A stretch of 64,000 nucleotides of DNA from Ureibacillus aquaedulcis (GCF_030418165.1 NZ_JAUHTQ010000001.1:248001-312000), one strand, 5' to 3'. Positions 24,934 through 35,553 are shown, counted from the stretch's first letter. Numbers and translations are program-made. The notes: generated from the sequence alone by a model not told the origin.

Positions 24934-25938
24934 CTATTTGAAATTTGCATGTATGAAATCAGAAGTGGATCCAAACTTTTTGATTTCCTGTTTTGTTAGC
25001 CGGAGTCCATTATTTGATCCTTCACCGTTAAAGGCATATTCAATGGAACCGTTTGGTGAAATTGTATCTTCAAATAATGAAAAAATCGAATTCAAATCCT
25101 TTTCAAGATATACATTTGATTGGGTTAAATTGTTTTCAGTGAAATAAATGGAGACAAGGATATTTGTACAGTCTCCGTTTTCGTTTACTTTTCTGCAATT
25201 AAACCAATAGTCATCATATTGAGAACCAAAAGTAAATCGTTCGTTTTCAACCTTTTCTTTTTCAGCTGCCCATTTCTGATTTTCGTAGAAACTCGCCAGT
25301 CCCCAATTACTACGTTTTAATTGCGCCAATAATTCATCTTCTGTTTGGACCTCAGCCATATCCTCCATTTGTATGACAATGGAATTACTTTCGGGCACTT
25401 CACGTGTATCTTCCACAGTGGCATATTTAAGAGAGGCGCCACTTTCTTTAATAAGTTCTTGCAGTTTGAAGATTCGAGATAATTCTTTTTCTTCAAAAGT
25501 CTCATATTCAATAGGTGTAGAAGTATATAGGTGAATACTGTTCTTTTTCATCGAATCTAAAAAAGCGACGCGAATTTCATTGTCATCCCACTCAGATCCC
25601 TGGAACCCAAGTTCATTAATAGCTGGTATTACTTTTTCTAATTTATGTAGTTCTTCATCTGCCTCCGCGGCTCTAGCATAGTTATCTGTCATTGTGCTAG
25701 TAGAAGGATCAAAGCTCACTTCGAATTCAAGGTGCCGATGACCCGTTGGATATACTGTATATACATGATCTGAAGCAATACCGGAGCTGCTCATCGTTTT
25801 AATAACTACATCAAGGTCATATGCTTCCTTTACATATTTCTTCACTTGAGCTTCCTCGGAATTAAATAAATAATAGACAAATATAGTACCTACTAATAAA
25901 ACTAAACTAATGCTCCAAAACATCAGTGTCTTTTTCAT
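24934..25938 (-). CDS. Membrane-anchored hypothetical protein (334 aa)
   Basis: An N-terminal membrane anchor (residues 5-25, FWSISLVLLVGTIFVYYLF) is followed by an acidic, mostly extracellular domain rich in Glu, Lys and Asn. Two Cys (FNCRKVNENGDCTN) may form a disulphide. No family is recognised. GGGAAGTGAA precedes the ATG. It stands alone between two terminators. Confidence 0.78.
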   Translation of the reverse strand: MKKTLMFWSISLVLLVGTIFVYYLFNSEEAQVKKYVKEAYDLDVVIKTMSSSGIASDHVYTVYPTGHRHLEFEVSFDPSTSTMTDNYARAAEADEELHKLEKVIPAINELGFQGSEWDDNEIRVAFLDSMKKNSIHLYTSTPIEYETFEEKELSRIFKLQELIKESGASLKYATVEDTREVPESNSIVIQMEDMAEVQTEDELLAQLKRSNWGLASFYENQKWAAEKEKVENERFTFGSQYDDYWFNCRKVNENGDCTNILVSIYFTENNLTQSNVYLEKDLNSIFSLFEDTISPNGSIEYAFNGEGSNNGLRLTKQEIKKFGSTSDFIHANFK

Positions 25939-26829
25939 AATTTCACTTCCCTCGAGTATTTTTTAGTTTCAGGCACACATATGCACTTCTAGAATAATCC
26001 AGAATAGTGAATGTGCCCGTGATTTCTTTGTTGAAATTTCCCTCGGTTAATTGCGTTAAACTTTAAATACATTTCGATTGAATAGAAAGGGGATTATATG
26101 TAGTTTAAAAACTTTTAACAGACTTTCTACTAATCTTATTTTAGTTTTCGATCCTCATAATCTTTGTTGAAATGTCACTTTATTCTATACTACCACCAGA
26201 GCAAGCCGGAATGAGTATATGGATGCAATTTCAGCAGTAATGGTATCATTCAATCTCGTTTTATGGAATGGAAAAGACTGTGAAGTTAAATGACTAGCAA
26301 GCACAGCCTCATAAAGATGGCTGAGATAGTTTCCAGTCTGTTTTATTACATATTAAAATATTTACCTTCAAACCAAGCTGGAACGGTTGGAGCTTTATAT
26401 AAATTTAGTAGACTACAAATAGAGACGGGATCCTTGCATTGAGAATCCGACTCTTTTTATTGTGGAATTATTATGCAAAAAAACAAATTAAAAGAATCAT
26501 CACCAATAGTATACAAAAGATGTAATAACTCCTATAAGATAGTTAATTTTTCAATAATTATTTGGATATTTTATCCTAAACAACCATTAATTTAACCAGA
26601 TTGTATTATTTTAGAGTATTTATTTATTATAAAAAATAGTATATTATTAGTTTGTAAGGCAAACGAGAGAAAAAATGGTAGAATTAGAAACCCATAATTT
26701 GTCTGTTTGTTTTGCAAAAAGCGATTATATTAACCTGTTTTATTCTTTAAAACTTGGGTACATAGAATGAAGAAAAAAGTTTTCAAGAATAAACTCCAAA
26801 ATAATAAACTTCACGGGGGTAATTTTTAC
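25939..26829. promoter_or_regulatory. Upstream region and probable promoter of the intact S-layer gene
   Basis: An 890-bp gap with no convincing gene. The best sigma-A-like pair is TTGTAT (26601-26606), 18 bp, TATTAT (26625-26630). That would give an untranslated leader of about 190 nt, and long stable leaders are typical of S-layer mRNAs. A weak hairpin with T5 near 26421-26460 may insulate from upstream. The ribosome site is GGGGGT at about 26815. Confidence 0.5.
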
Positions 26830-29298
26830 ATGTCTAAGCAACATAAACTTTTCGCAACAGCTGCAACTGCAGCATTAGTAGCATCAGCAATCGTACCAGT
26901 AGCATCAGCTGCTCAATTAAACGATGCAGATTCTATCCCATCATGGGCTAAAGAAGCGGTACAATCTTTAGTTGATTCAGGTGCTGTACAGGGTGACAAT
27001 AACAATAACTTCAACCCATTCAACAACTTAACTCGCGCACAAGCTGCTGAAATCTTGTCTAAAGTAAAAGATTTACAAGCAGTGGGAACTGAAGACTTCT
27101 CTGACGTTAAAGCGGGAGACTGGTTCTATAATGCAGTACTTGCTACTTCGCCTGAAATCTTCAACGGTAATGAAAAAGGTGAATTCAAACCATCTAACAA
27201 CTTAACTCGTCAAGAAGCTGCAAAAGTTCTTGTAAGTGCATTTGGTTTAACTGGATCAACTAGTCTTGCAGCTTTCCCGGATGCTTCTAAAGCAGGAAAA
27301 TGGGCAGTTAAAGCATTAGAAACAGCTGTAGCTAACGATGTTATTAACGGTAAAGGTTCTTTATTAGCACCAACTGATAACATCACTAATGCAGAATTTG
27401 CAACTATGGTAAAACGTGCTGCTGATGCTGCTTCAACTGAAACTTCTGTTGTTTCTGTAAGTGCTGTTAACGCTAAAACTATTGAAGTGAAATTCAACAA
27501 CGCTGTAGACGCTGACACTTTAAAGGCAATCTCAGTTGTTGAGGGTGAAGGTGCTGCTGATGCAGGTACAATTTCTCAAGAATTAAGCGAAGACGGTAAA
27601 ACTCTTACTCTAACTGCAGAAAAAATCTTCAAAGGTGACTATACTGTAAAAGTTCCTTTCGAAATCGTTAAAGACGTGGAAGGTAATTTTGTAAACCCTA
27701 TTAATGCAAAAGTAACAGCAAACGATAAAACTGCTCCTGTATTAACTGGTGCTACTTCTAAAATTAAAGATACTAAAGACGGCTTAAAAGAAATCACTTT
27801 AGAATTTGATGAAGAAGTTGTTTCTATCGATACTGTTAAAATCAATGGTGTAAACTACAGTGCAAAAGCAGCAGGACATACAGCTACAGTTGCAGTTGAC
27901 CTTGATGCTACAAAATCTTATAACGTGACAGTTGTAAATGCAACAGACGCTGCTGGTAATGTTAAAGATGTTCAACAAACAGCAGTAAAAGTTGATGTAG
28001 ACAATGTTGCTCCATCAATCGTAAGCGTAGTACCAGCTGGCGAAAATAAAGTAACAGTTACTCTTGATGAAGAGTTAAAAGGTGACTCTTTAGCAATCAC
28101 TGGTAAAGTTGGCACTTTCACAGCTAATGTTGTATCAGACGTTAAAGTTAATGCTAACAACAAAAAAGAATATACGGTAACTTTAAATAGCGGCTACCTA
28201 TTCAAAAACGGTAACTCTGATTCAGTAACTTTAACTGTGGCTAAAGAAGCACTATCAGATGCACTTGGCAACAAAAATGCTTCAGAAATTACTAAAACTG
28301 TAGTTGTGTCCAAAGATGCAACAGCTCCATCAGTTGTTGATGTTGAGACAGCTACAACTGACGGAAAAGTTACTTCATTCGCAGTGACTTACAACGAAGA
28401 AGTTAAAGTAGCTAATGGCCTAACAGGTGTTAAAGTTGTAAACTCAAAAGGCGAAATTTTATCTGTATCAGACGTAGTATCTTCAGTAGCAGTATCTGAT
28501 AAAGACGCAAAAACAGTTGTATTCACTCTTGATACTGATGTAGCAACTGATGCATATAGCTTTGAATTACCAGAAGGATTTGTCGTTGATACAGCATTAA
28601 CTCCTAACAAAACTGCTAAATCTGCTTTCGATGTTAATGTAACTGAAGCTGGTAAACCAGTTGAAACTTCATTCGATATCGTTGGTGCTGTAGCAGCTAA
28701 CAACGTAATCACAGTTGACTTTGGTGCAAAAGTGAAAGCTACTGGAACAGGATCTGCTTTAAATGCTTCTGCATACCAAGTAAACGGAGTTACACTTCCT
28801 TCTGATACTGAAATCAAATTCGCAACAGCAGCTGGTGTTACTGACCAATCTAAAGTTGTAATCACACTTCCAGATGGATTTGTAAAAGCAGATGATGCAA
28901 AAGCGATCTTCCGTGTGAATGCGGTTCAAACTTTAGATAACAAAGTTAGCAACCAATTCTCTAAATTAATCACAGTTACTGATAACACAGCTCCTGAATT
29001 GACATCATTTGTTGCAACTGATTTAACTGCAATCACAGTAAGCTACTCTGAAGCAGTTAAAGTTGCAAGTACTAATGAAACATTAAATGATATCACAGAT
29101 GAACTTGCTCTAGTTGACGGCAATGGAGCTGCAATTAACTTCGAACTTGAAGAGGTTACTACTGATGGTAAATTAGTATTAACTGTAGATGATTCTACTA
29201 AAGTTGCTAGTATTACAACTTTAGAAACTTCTGATATTGCAGACATCACAGATCTTAATGATGTTGCTCAAAAAACTAAAGTAACAGTTTCTAAATAA
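26830..29298 (+). CDS. S-layer protein precursor with three SLH domains (intact)
   Basis: An 822-residue protein. The ATG at 26830 is used because a typical signal peptide (MSKQHKLFATAATAALVAS..., cleaved near ASAA at 27-28) starts there; the frame extends 21 codons upstream without a good ribosome site. SLH domains lie at ~30-79, 89-138 and 148-197 with LTRAQ, LTRQE and ITNAE motifs. The remaining ~620 residues are Val/Thr/Ala-rich beta-sandwich (Big_5/SbsA-like segments with D-x-x-AP-x-(V/L)). There are no Cys, and codon use is strongly biased, as in very highly expressed genes. It is almost identical to the first S-layer gene across the anchor. It is expected to be a SecA2/SlaP client. Confidence 0.96.
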   Translation: MSKQHKLFATAATAALVASAIVPVASAAQLNDADSIPSWAKEAVQSLVDSGAVQGDNNNNFNPFNNLTRAQAAEILSKVKDLQAVGTEDFSDVKAGDWFYNAVLATSPEIFNGNEKGEFKPSNNLTRQEAAKVLVSAFGLTGSTSLAAFPDASKAGKWAVKALETAVANDVINGKGSLLAPTDNITNAEFATMVKRAADAASTETSVVSVSAVNAKTIEVKFNNAVDADTLKAISVVEGEGAADAGTISQELSEDGKTLTLTAEKIFKGDYTVKVPFEIVKDVEGNFVNPINAKVTANDKTAPVLTGATSKIKDTKDGLKEITLEFDEEVVSIDTVKINGVNYSAKAAGHTATVAVDLDATKSYNVTVVNATDAAGNVKDVQQTAVKVDVDNVAPSIVSVVPAGENKVTVTLDEELKGDSLAITGKVGTFTANVVSDVKVNANNKKEYTVTLNSGYLFKNGNSDSVTLTVAKEALSDALGNKNASEITKTVVVSKDATAPSVVDVETATTDGKVTSFAVTYNEEVKVANGLTGVKVVNSKGEILSVSDVVSSVAVSDKDAKTVVFTLDTDVATDAYSFELPEGFVVDTALTPNKTAKSAFDVNVTEAGKPVETSFDIVGAVAANNVITVDFGAKVKATGTGSALNASAYQVNGVTLPSDTEIKFATAAGVTDQSKVVITLPDGFVKADDAKAIFRVNAVQTLDNKVSNQFSKLITVTDNTAPELTSFVATDLTAITVSYSEAVKVASTNETLNDITDELALVDGNGAAINFELEEVTTDGKLVLTVDDSTKVASITTLETSDIADITDLNDVAQKTKVTVSK

Positions 29299-29317
29299 TC
29301 TAAATAGATTCAATAGG

Positions 29318-29346
29318 ACCCTTACCTTTTATAGGTAAGGGTTTTT
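29318..29346 (+). terminator. Terminator of the intact S-layer gene
   Basis: ACCCTTACC pairs with GGTAAGGGT over a six-base loop, then T5. Unlike the terminators at 2641 and 13729, so this gene has a different 3' flank. Confidence 0.92.
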
Positions 29347-29517
29347 GTTGTTGTCTCAGTATATTGAAACGACACTCGAAAATGTTAGTTGACACCTATA
29401 TAATTACCTAAATAATCCATCAAGATTCCCTATTTATAGGAAAATTGATTGAAAAGTGGAAATAGTTAAATAGAAAGAAGAATATTGTCGATATTTTTAG
29501 AATAATAGAAGGAGGTA

Positions 29518-29607
29518 GTGAAACTGATAGATTTCTTGAGGCCCGTTTCATTACACGATAATATTCGTAGGAGAGGTGTAGGAAAAGAATGGAAAAGCGC
29601 AAGATGA
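29518..29607 (+). CDS. Possible 29-codon leader peptide overlapping the nuclease start
   Basis: GTG at 29518 follows AGGAGG, which is stronger than the ribosome site of the nuclease gene itself. The frame reads VKLIDFLRPVSLHDNIRR and stops at 29605-29607, after the nuclease ATG at 29589. A short overlapping reading frame could control translation of the nuclease by coupling. It may be chance. Confidence 0.3.
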   Translation: MKLIDFLRPVSLHDNIRRRGVGKEWKSAR

Positions 29608-32600
29608 ACAAGTCCATGAATGTATTTGCAGCAGCAACATTAACGGCTAGTGTAGTGGTCCCGGTAGTTCCAGCGTCTGTATCAGCAGAAACAGTTACAA
29701 CAACGGATTTGATTATTTCTGAATATGTTGAAGGAAGTAGTTATAACAAAGCTCTTGAAATCTACAACGGCACTGGTGCAGCGGTCGATTTAAGCCAATA
29801 TACGGTTGAGCTTTATTCCAACGGAGCTGCCTCGCCTAGTCAATCTGTCACATTATCTGGAACTCTCGAAGACGGTTCGACATATGTGCTTTACCATGGT
29901 TCTGCATCTGAGGAACTTAAGGCTAAAGGAAATCTTGAAGGTACGGCCGTTGTTAATTTTAACGGTGATGACGCAATTGTATTAAAGAAAAGTGACACTG
30001 TCATTGATTCGTTTGGCCAAGTAGGAGTTGACCCTGGTTCATCATGGGGTACTAATGTCACAACTGCAGATATGACCCTTGTTCGAAACAACTCCATCTT
30101 GTCAGGTGATACAAATCCTACAGATGAATTTGATCCTTCCACAGAATGGACAGGCTATGATCGAGATACATTCAGTTATCTTGGTGCTCACGGTGAAGAT
30201 GCAAATCCGGATGATGACGATGTAGAAACACCTACACCAACAGAAGGAACAATTACCGAAGTCCGAGCTCTTCCAAAAGGCAGTAGAGTTACAACGACAG
30301 GTACCGTAACTGCCGTGATGGGATCTACAACTTTTATCCAGGATGACAACGCCGGGATTGTTTTATATGGTAATAATTTAAATGTTGCACCTGGTGACAA
30401 AGTCCATGCAACAGGAGAATTAACAGAATATCGTTCTTTATTGGAAATCAATGTAACCCCTGAAACAGTAGAGGTGTTGGAAACAACAAGCGTTCCTGAA
30501 CCGGAAATCGTTTCAGCTGCACAACTTCAAGAAGATAAGGAAGGTAAACTTGTAACGGTTGAAAACGTGAGAATCGAAGCTTTCGCAAGTGGGAACTTCA
30601 AGGCTGTGGATGGTGAGGGGAATTCATTCGAATTACGACCAGAGGATTCATCATTACTAGCTGTAGGGACAACTTATGAATCGATTACTGGAGTATTAGG
30701 TTCTTATAATGATGTTTACCAACTGATCCCTCGCAGCATTGATGACGTTGTTGAAGATTCTTCTATCGTACGTCCAGTCGTTGCCACTCCTGGGGAAGGA
30801 TTAATTCAGGAAGGCTCCGATGTTACTTTAGCGACTCAAACAGAAGGTGCAACAATTCATTACACAACGGATGGCAGTGAACCGACGATTGAAAGTCCGG
30901 TTTATAGCGAGCCAATCACGATTACGGAAGATACAACAATTAAAGCAATCGCTGTCAAAGATGGTCTGACAACTAGTGATGTAGCGGAGTTTGACTATTT
31001 CGTTCAACTCGAAGAACTTCGAATTCATGATATTCAAGGGGAAGGCCACTATTCAAAATATGATGGCCTGAATGTGACGGACGTTGAGGGTATTGTCACT
31101 TACGTAAATGGAAATGAGTTTTATTTGCAAGATTTACAGCCGGATGATAACAGCAAAACATCTGAAGGTATTTTAGTATATAAAGGGTCGCACGGTGTTA
31201 AAGTGGGAGACATGCTTTCAGTCGATGGTACTGTCAAGGAATATGTGATGCCAGGATATTCTGAGCGATACAGCACGGACTTGCCTGTAACCGAGATTGC
31301 AGCTTCGACAATTGAAGTGACGGGCACTGGGGAACTTCCAGAAGCAATCGTTCTAGGGGAAGATGTTCAGCTTCCGACTGAAGTGATCGATAATGATGGA
31401 TTATCTGTATTTGATCCTGAGGAAGATGGTATCGATTTATATGAAAGCCTGGAGGGAATGCTTGTCCAAGTCAACGATCCTAAAGTTGTTGCATTGCAAA
31501 AATACGGTGAGCTGACAGTAGTCCCAGGAAATATGGAAACAAACACGACTGCAGGTGGTCTGCGTATTAGCGAAAATGACTATAACCCTGAAAGAATTAC
31601 CATTGATATCGGTGATGAAGATTACGTAGCAAAAATGGGCGACTACTTTGAAGGAAATATTCAAGGGGTCATGAGCTATGGCTATAGTTATTATCAAGTT
31701 TTAAGCAATAAAGAGGATCTTCCCGAGTTAATCGAAGGGCCGAATGAGCGAGAAACAACAACGATTACCCCGGCAGAAGATAAATTAACGGTTGCTTCCT
31801 ATAATGTTGAAAACTTCTCAACGAAGACGGATGATGAGAAAGTGACTAGATTAGCAGAAGCGATTGTTGACAACATGAAAACACCTGACATTATTGGATT
31901 AACGGAAGTACAAGATAATGATGGAGCTACAGATAGCGGAACGGTGGATGCAAGCCAAAGTGCGCAAGTGTTAATCGATAAAATCGTTGCATTAGGCGGT
32001 CCGGAATATGTTTATACGGATATCGCTCCGGTTGATAAACAGGAAGGTGGAGCACCAGGAGGGAACATTCGCGTAGGATTCCTCTATAATCCTGAAAGAG
32101 TATCGTTGTCTGAAGGTACTAAGGGAAGTGCAACAGAAGCAGTCGCTTATGAAGATGGACAGTTAACCTTAAATCCAGGGCGGATCGACCCAACAAACGC
32201 AGCGTTTGAAGACAGCCGTATACCACTAGCTGCTCAGTTCGAATTTAAAGGTGAAAGTGTTATCGTTGTGGCGAATCACTTTAATTCGAAGGGTGGAGAC
32301 CAGCCGTTATACGGAAAAAATCAGCCACCAGTGTTAGGTAGTGAAGTTCAACGTATGCAAATTGCTGGCATTGTGAATGGATTTGTCAAGGATGTCCTAG
32401 CGGAAGATCCAGAGGCGAATGTAGTGTTAGTAGGGGACTTTAACGATTTCGAATTCTCGAATCCACTGCAAACCTTAAAAGGAAATGAATTAACGAATAT
32501 GATTGAGTTGGTTCCTGCAGAAGAGCGTTATACGTATTCTTACCAAGGAAATGCGCAAGTACTAGATCATATTCTTGTGTCTAATAATCTAGTATCCAAT

Positions 32601-33026
32601 ACGGAGGTAGACATCCTTCATATTAACTCCGGGTTCATGGAAGCACATGGCCGCGCAAGTGACCATGATCCAGTCATGGTGCAGATTGATCTAACAAAGT
32701 CCGAGCAGCCTGAAGAAGAGCCGGTGGATTTCGATAAAGTCTATGACTATAAAGGATTATCGAAGAAAAAATTAACGATCCCTCAGAAAAATGTTTGGAT
32801 TAGTTTAGATGAGGATTCAAAAGTGAATGAGGTTCGATTGAAAGGCCAATATGTAGAACTTCAAGGGGAAGGATTCCGACATACAACTGTCATTTTTGAA
32901 CCGAAAAAACCAGGTGCAATCCTTGACCTAAACGGAACATCCGTGAAAAAAATCATCGTTGACGGCAAAAATGTAAGCGAAATTCGCGGTGCACAGCCAG
33001 ACCAAGTTATTGAGTATATAGAGTAA
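29589..33026 (+). CDS. Large secreted endonuclease (lamin-tail, OB-fold, EEP domains)
   Basis: A 1145-residue exported protein with signal peptide (1-~34, ASVSA). In order: a lamin-tail domain (~38-200, IISEYVEGSSYNKALEIYN), an OB-fold nucleic-acid-binding module (~215-290), a chitobiase-type C-terminal-like beta domain (~395-470, IHYTTDGSEPT), a second OB-like module, and an endonuclease/exonuclease/phosphatase domain (~735-1035). The last has GLTEVQ (metal-binding Glu), NHFNSKGGD, GDFNDFE and a terminal SDHDP. The design matches extracellular ExeM/YhcR-type nucleases that degrade environmental DNA for phosphate or nucleotides. The last ~100 residues are unassigned; no SLH domain is present. 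A start at 29604 is also possible. Confidence 0.93.
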   Translation: MEKRKMNKSMNVFAAATLTASVVVPVVPASVSAETVTTTDLIISEYVEGSSYNKALEIYNGTGAAVDLSQYTVELYSNGAASPSQSVTLSGTLEDGSTYVLYHGSASEELKAKGNLEGTAVVNFNGDDAIVLKKSDTVIDSFGQVGVDPGSSWGTNVTTADMTLVRNNSILSGDTNPTDEFDPSTEWTGYDRDTFSYLGAHGEDANPDDDDVETPTPTEGTITEVRALPKGSRVTTTGTVTAVMGSTTFIQDDNAGIVLYGNNLNVAPGDKVHATGELTEYRSLLEINVTPETVEVLETTSVPEPEIVSAAQLQEDKEGKLVTVENVRIEAFASGNFKAVDGEGNSFELRPEDSSLLAVGTTYESITGVLGSYNDVYQLIPRSIDDVVEDSSIVRPVVATPGEGLIQEGSDVTLATQTEGATIHYTTDGSEPTIESPVYSEPITITEDTTIKAIAVKDGLTTSDVAEFDYFVQLEELRIHDIQGEGHYSKYDGLNVTDVEGIVTYVNGNEFYLQDLQPDDNSKTSEGILVYKGSHGVKVGDMLSVDGTVKEYVMPGYSERYSTDLPVTEIAASTIEVTGTGELPEAIVLGEDVQLPTEVIDNDGLSVFDPEEDGIDLYESLEGMLVQVNDPKVVALQKYGELTVVPGNMETNTTAGGLRISENDYNPERITIDIGDEDYVAKMGDYFEGNIQGVMSYGYSYYQVLSNKEDLPELIEGPNERETTTITPAEDKLTVASYNVENFSTKTDDEKVTRLAEAIVDNMKTPDIIGLTEVQDNDGATDSGTVDASQSAQVLIDKIVALGGPEYVYTDIAPVDKQEGGAPGGNIRVGFLYNPERVSLSEGTKGSATEAVAYEDGQLTLNPGRIDPTNAAFEDSRIPLAAQFEFKGESVIVVANHFNSKGGDQPLYGKNQPPVLGSEVQRMQIAGIVNGFVKDVLAEDPEANVVLVGDFNDFEFSNPLQTLKGNELTNMIELVPAEERYTYSYQGNAQVLDHILVSNNLVSNTEVDILHINSGFMEAHGRASDHDPVMVQIDLTKSEQPEEEPVDFDKVYDYKGLSKKKLTIPQKNVWISLDEDSKVNEVRLKGQYVELQGEGFRHTTVIFEPKKPGAILDLNGTSVKKIIVDGKNVSEIRGAQPDQVIEYIE

Positions 33027-33034
33027 GAATTTAG

Positions 33035-33145
33035 TGAGTGCCAGGCATATAAACAACTTGTGAACAATTCAGAAAATTGAACGTATTAAAAAGGCAATCC
33101 AATCTTGGATTGCCTTTTCAACGTCTCTTGAATTGTGTGTGCCTG
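33035..33145. repeat. GTGCCAGGCA-flanked intergenic repeat unit, copy 1
   Basis: Starts with GTGCCAGGCA and ends with the inverse-like TGTGTGCCTGG. Between them is the hairpin AAAAGGCAATCCAA/TTGGATTGCCTTTT (33089-33118), which also serves as terminator of the nuclease gene. A homologous unit lies at 35410-35490. Confidence 0.6.
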
Positions 33146-33243
33146 GAACAGACAAAACTTTACAAAATTCCTGAATTTTTTAATATCTCCTTAATAATAC
33201 ACTTTTATACTTAAGGGAAATTGTAAAGGATGGTAATCAATTC

Positions 33244-35397
33244 ATGGCTAATTCGAAATATCTTTCTTCTAAAACGCTTTTTGCTTTAAGTATGGCTGGA
33301 GCGGTTGTTGTAGCGCCGTCAGTTTCGGCTGATGCTGCAGAAAATGAGTACAAGCTTTCATTGGATGCACGCTACGACTCTGGAGTTCAAAATGCAGATG
33401 GCGGAACGACGGAAATCGTTGCGTATAACAAACATAATCACTCTACATATGTGGTAAACGGTGAAACGAAAAAAGTGGAGGCTTTTTCTCTTCATTATAA
33501 TGATGAATCCGCACTGTCATTAAAACCGTTCTTGTCCATTGATATTGCGGAGTTATTGAAAACCGTGGATGCAGATTTCCAATACGGGGATTTGACAAGT
33601 ATCGTCGTTCATCCGAATGCAAATGTAATTGCCGCTTCAGTTCAAGCAGAAGGGTTTAATGACTATGGCTATGCGGTTTTCCTAACAGCTGACGGGGATT
33701 TATTAAGTGCCATCAAAGTAGGGGCCCAGCCTGATAATATCACAATCTCTCCGGATGGAACAAAGGCATTTACTACCAACGAAGGGGAGCCGCGTAAAGG
33801 TTATGGCGAAAATCTAATCGATCCACAAGGTTCAATTTCGTTAATTGAGCTTTCAAATAGTTTTGAGAACTTGGAAGCAAAATCAATCACTTTTGAGGCA
33901 TTCGATACGGACGAAAAACGTGCGGAATTAGTTGAATCGCAAGTAATCCTAAAGAAAGATACAAAGCCTTCGCAAGACCTTGAGCCAGAATATGTTTCGG
34001 TTAGTGAAGACAGCAAGTTTGCATATGTGGCACTACAAGAGAACAATGCAATTGCCAAGATCGACCTTACATCGAATGAAGTGGTTTCCGTTGAAGGTTT
34101 AGGATTCAAAGACTTTAGTGTAGCTGGCAATGAAATCGATTTACGTAAAGATGATCAAGTCAAACTACAAAATGAAAATTACTTTGGAATCTACATGCCT
34201 GATGGAATGGCAACTTATAAAGTAAACGGTAAAAACTATATCGTTACAGCTAATGAAGGGGACGGCCGCGAGTGGGGAGAAGAAGATACGGAAAGCTTCC
34301 ACCTAAATGAAAATGAACTTGAAGTGGAAGGCAGTGAGATTGTCTTCTATGATAAATCCCAATATGATGGATTTGAGGATAGCAATGAGTATATCTTTGG
34401 CGGACGTTCCTTCTCCATTATCGATGCGGATACAATGGAAGTTGTCTATGATAGCGGCAGTGATTTCGAGCGTATTACAGCAGAACTTTTCCCGGAAAAT
34501 TTCAATGCAAGCAATGACAAGGTAAAACTAGATAACCGAAGCGGTAAAAAGGGTCCGGAGCCGGAGGATGTAAAAATCGGAAGAATCGGCAATGAAATCT
34601 TCGCATTTGTTGGGTTGGAACGCATCGGAGGTATCATGATGTATAACGTAACAGACCCTGCAAATGTTGAGTTTGTTGACTATCTCAACTTACGTGATTT
34701 TAGTGAAGAAATTGCGGGAGATGTTTCGCCGGAAGGACTTGCATTTGTGACTGGCAGCAATCCGCAACTAATTGTCGGTCATGAGGTAAGTGGAACTGTT
34801 ACTGTATTAAATCTGCTGGCAGATTCTGATGAAATAGAAGAAAATGACGATTCAGACGAAGTTGAAAATGGCTATAAGGATATTGAAAAGCACTGGGCAA
34901 AAGATGAAATTTTAGCTGTCACAAGTGCCGGATTATTTAACGGTGTAAATGATACAACATTTGCCCCTAATAAAGGCTTATCAAGGGTGCAAACTGCGAT
35001 TGTCTTAAATAGATTCGCAGGGAATGAAAAAGCTTCGGCTTATTCCTCGTTCAAAGATGTAAGCAGTTCTTCTCCATTTGTAAATGAAATTGCATGGGCA
35101 GTGGAAAAGGAAATTATGAAGGGAATCAATGCTTTAACATTTGCGCCAAATAAACCAATTACAAGAGAAGAATTTGCTGTGGCTGTGTACAATTACTTGT
35201 CGAAAAGTGATATTATGCTAGAATCGGGCAAGGAAGTAAAATACAATGATGATGCAAAAATCAGTAGTGGTGCAAAACAAGCAGTTTATGCTTTACAAGC
35301 TGCCGGAATCATCGAAGGAAGCGACGGCAAATTCAATCCCAACCAACCATTAACTCGTGCCGAGGCAGCAATCGTTTTCTCAAAACTAATTGATTGA
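33244..35397 (+). CDS. SLH-anchored choice-of-anchor-I family surface protein
   Basis: A 717-residue exported protein with a signal peptide (1-~32, VSADAAEN). Residues ~35-535 belong to the choice-of-anchor-I type, a beta-propeller-like domain with VAYNKHNHSTYVVNGE, TANEGDGREWGEE and PEGLAFVTGSNPQ; members are often annotated as alkaline-phosphatase-like. An acidic linker (~540-555) leads to three C-terminal SLH domains (KDIEKHWAKDEI, FKDVSSSSPFVNEIAWAV, DDAKISSGAKQAVYAL) with REEF and LTRAEAA motifs. AAAGGATGG precedes the ATG. It lies downstream of the nuclease, suggesting shared use in phosphate or nucleotide scavenging, which is inferred. Confidence 0.92.
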   Translation: MANSKYLSSKTLFALSMAGAVVVAPSVSADAAENEYKLSLDARYDSGVQNADGGTTEIVAYNKHNHSTYVVNGETKKVEAFSLHYNDESALSLKPFLSIDIAELLKTVDADFQYGDLTSIVVHPNANVIAASVQAEGFNDYGYAVFLTADGDLLSAIKVGAQPDNITISPDGTKAFTTNEGEPRKGYGENLIDPQGSISLIELSNSFENLEAKSITFEAFDTDEKRAELVESQVILKKDTKPSQDLEPEYVSVSEDSKFAYVALQENNAIAKIDLTSNEVVSVEGLGFKDFSVAGNEIDLRKDDQVKLQNENYFGIYMPDGMATYKVNGKNYIVTANEGDGREWGEEDTESFHLNENELEVEGSEIVFYDKSQYDGFEDSNEYIFGGRSFSIIDADTMEVVYDSGSDFERITAELFPENFNASNDKVKLDNRSGKKGPEPEDVKIGRIGNEIFAFVGLERIGGIMMYNVTDPANVEFVDYLNLRDFSEEIAGDVSPEGLAFVTGSNPQLIVGHEVSGTVTVLNLLADSDEIEENDDSDEVENGYKDIEKHWAKDEILAVTSAGLFNGVNDTTFAPNKGLSRVQTAIVLNRFAGNEKASAYSSFKDVSSSSPFVNEIAWAVEKEIMKGINALTFAPNKPITREEFAVAVYNYLSKSDIMLESGKEVKYNDDAKISSGAKQAVYALQAAGIIEGSDGKFNPNQPLTRAEAAIVFSKLID

Positions 35398-35409
35398 TTA
35401 GTGCTTTAT

Positions 35410-35492
35410 AAGTGCCAGGCAAACATAAGAATAAAATACTCAAAGGCGATCCGAGCGCGGATTGCCTTTTTCCAACTTGTGTATCTGGCAAA
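35410..35492. repeat. GTGCCAGGCA-flanked intergenic repeat unit, copy 2
   Basis: GTGCCAGGCA, about 20 bp, then the hairpin AAAGGCGATCCG/CGGATTGCCTTT (35442-35468) and a degenerate TGTGTATCTGGCA. Same layout as the unit at 33035. The hairpin plus TTTTT can end transcription of the SLH gene. Confidence 0.6.
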
Positions 35493-35512
35493 CAATTCAG
35501 CTTAAATCACAC

Positions 35513-35547
35513 AAAAAAAGAATCCACTAAGTTTCCTAGTGGATTCT
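35513..35547 (-). terminator. Terminator of cstA
   Basis: GAATCCACTA pairs with TAGTGGATTC, with a run of seven T on the reverse strand. Confidence 0.9.
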
Positions 35548-35553
35548 CACATT

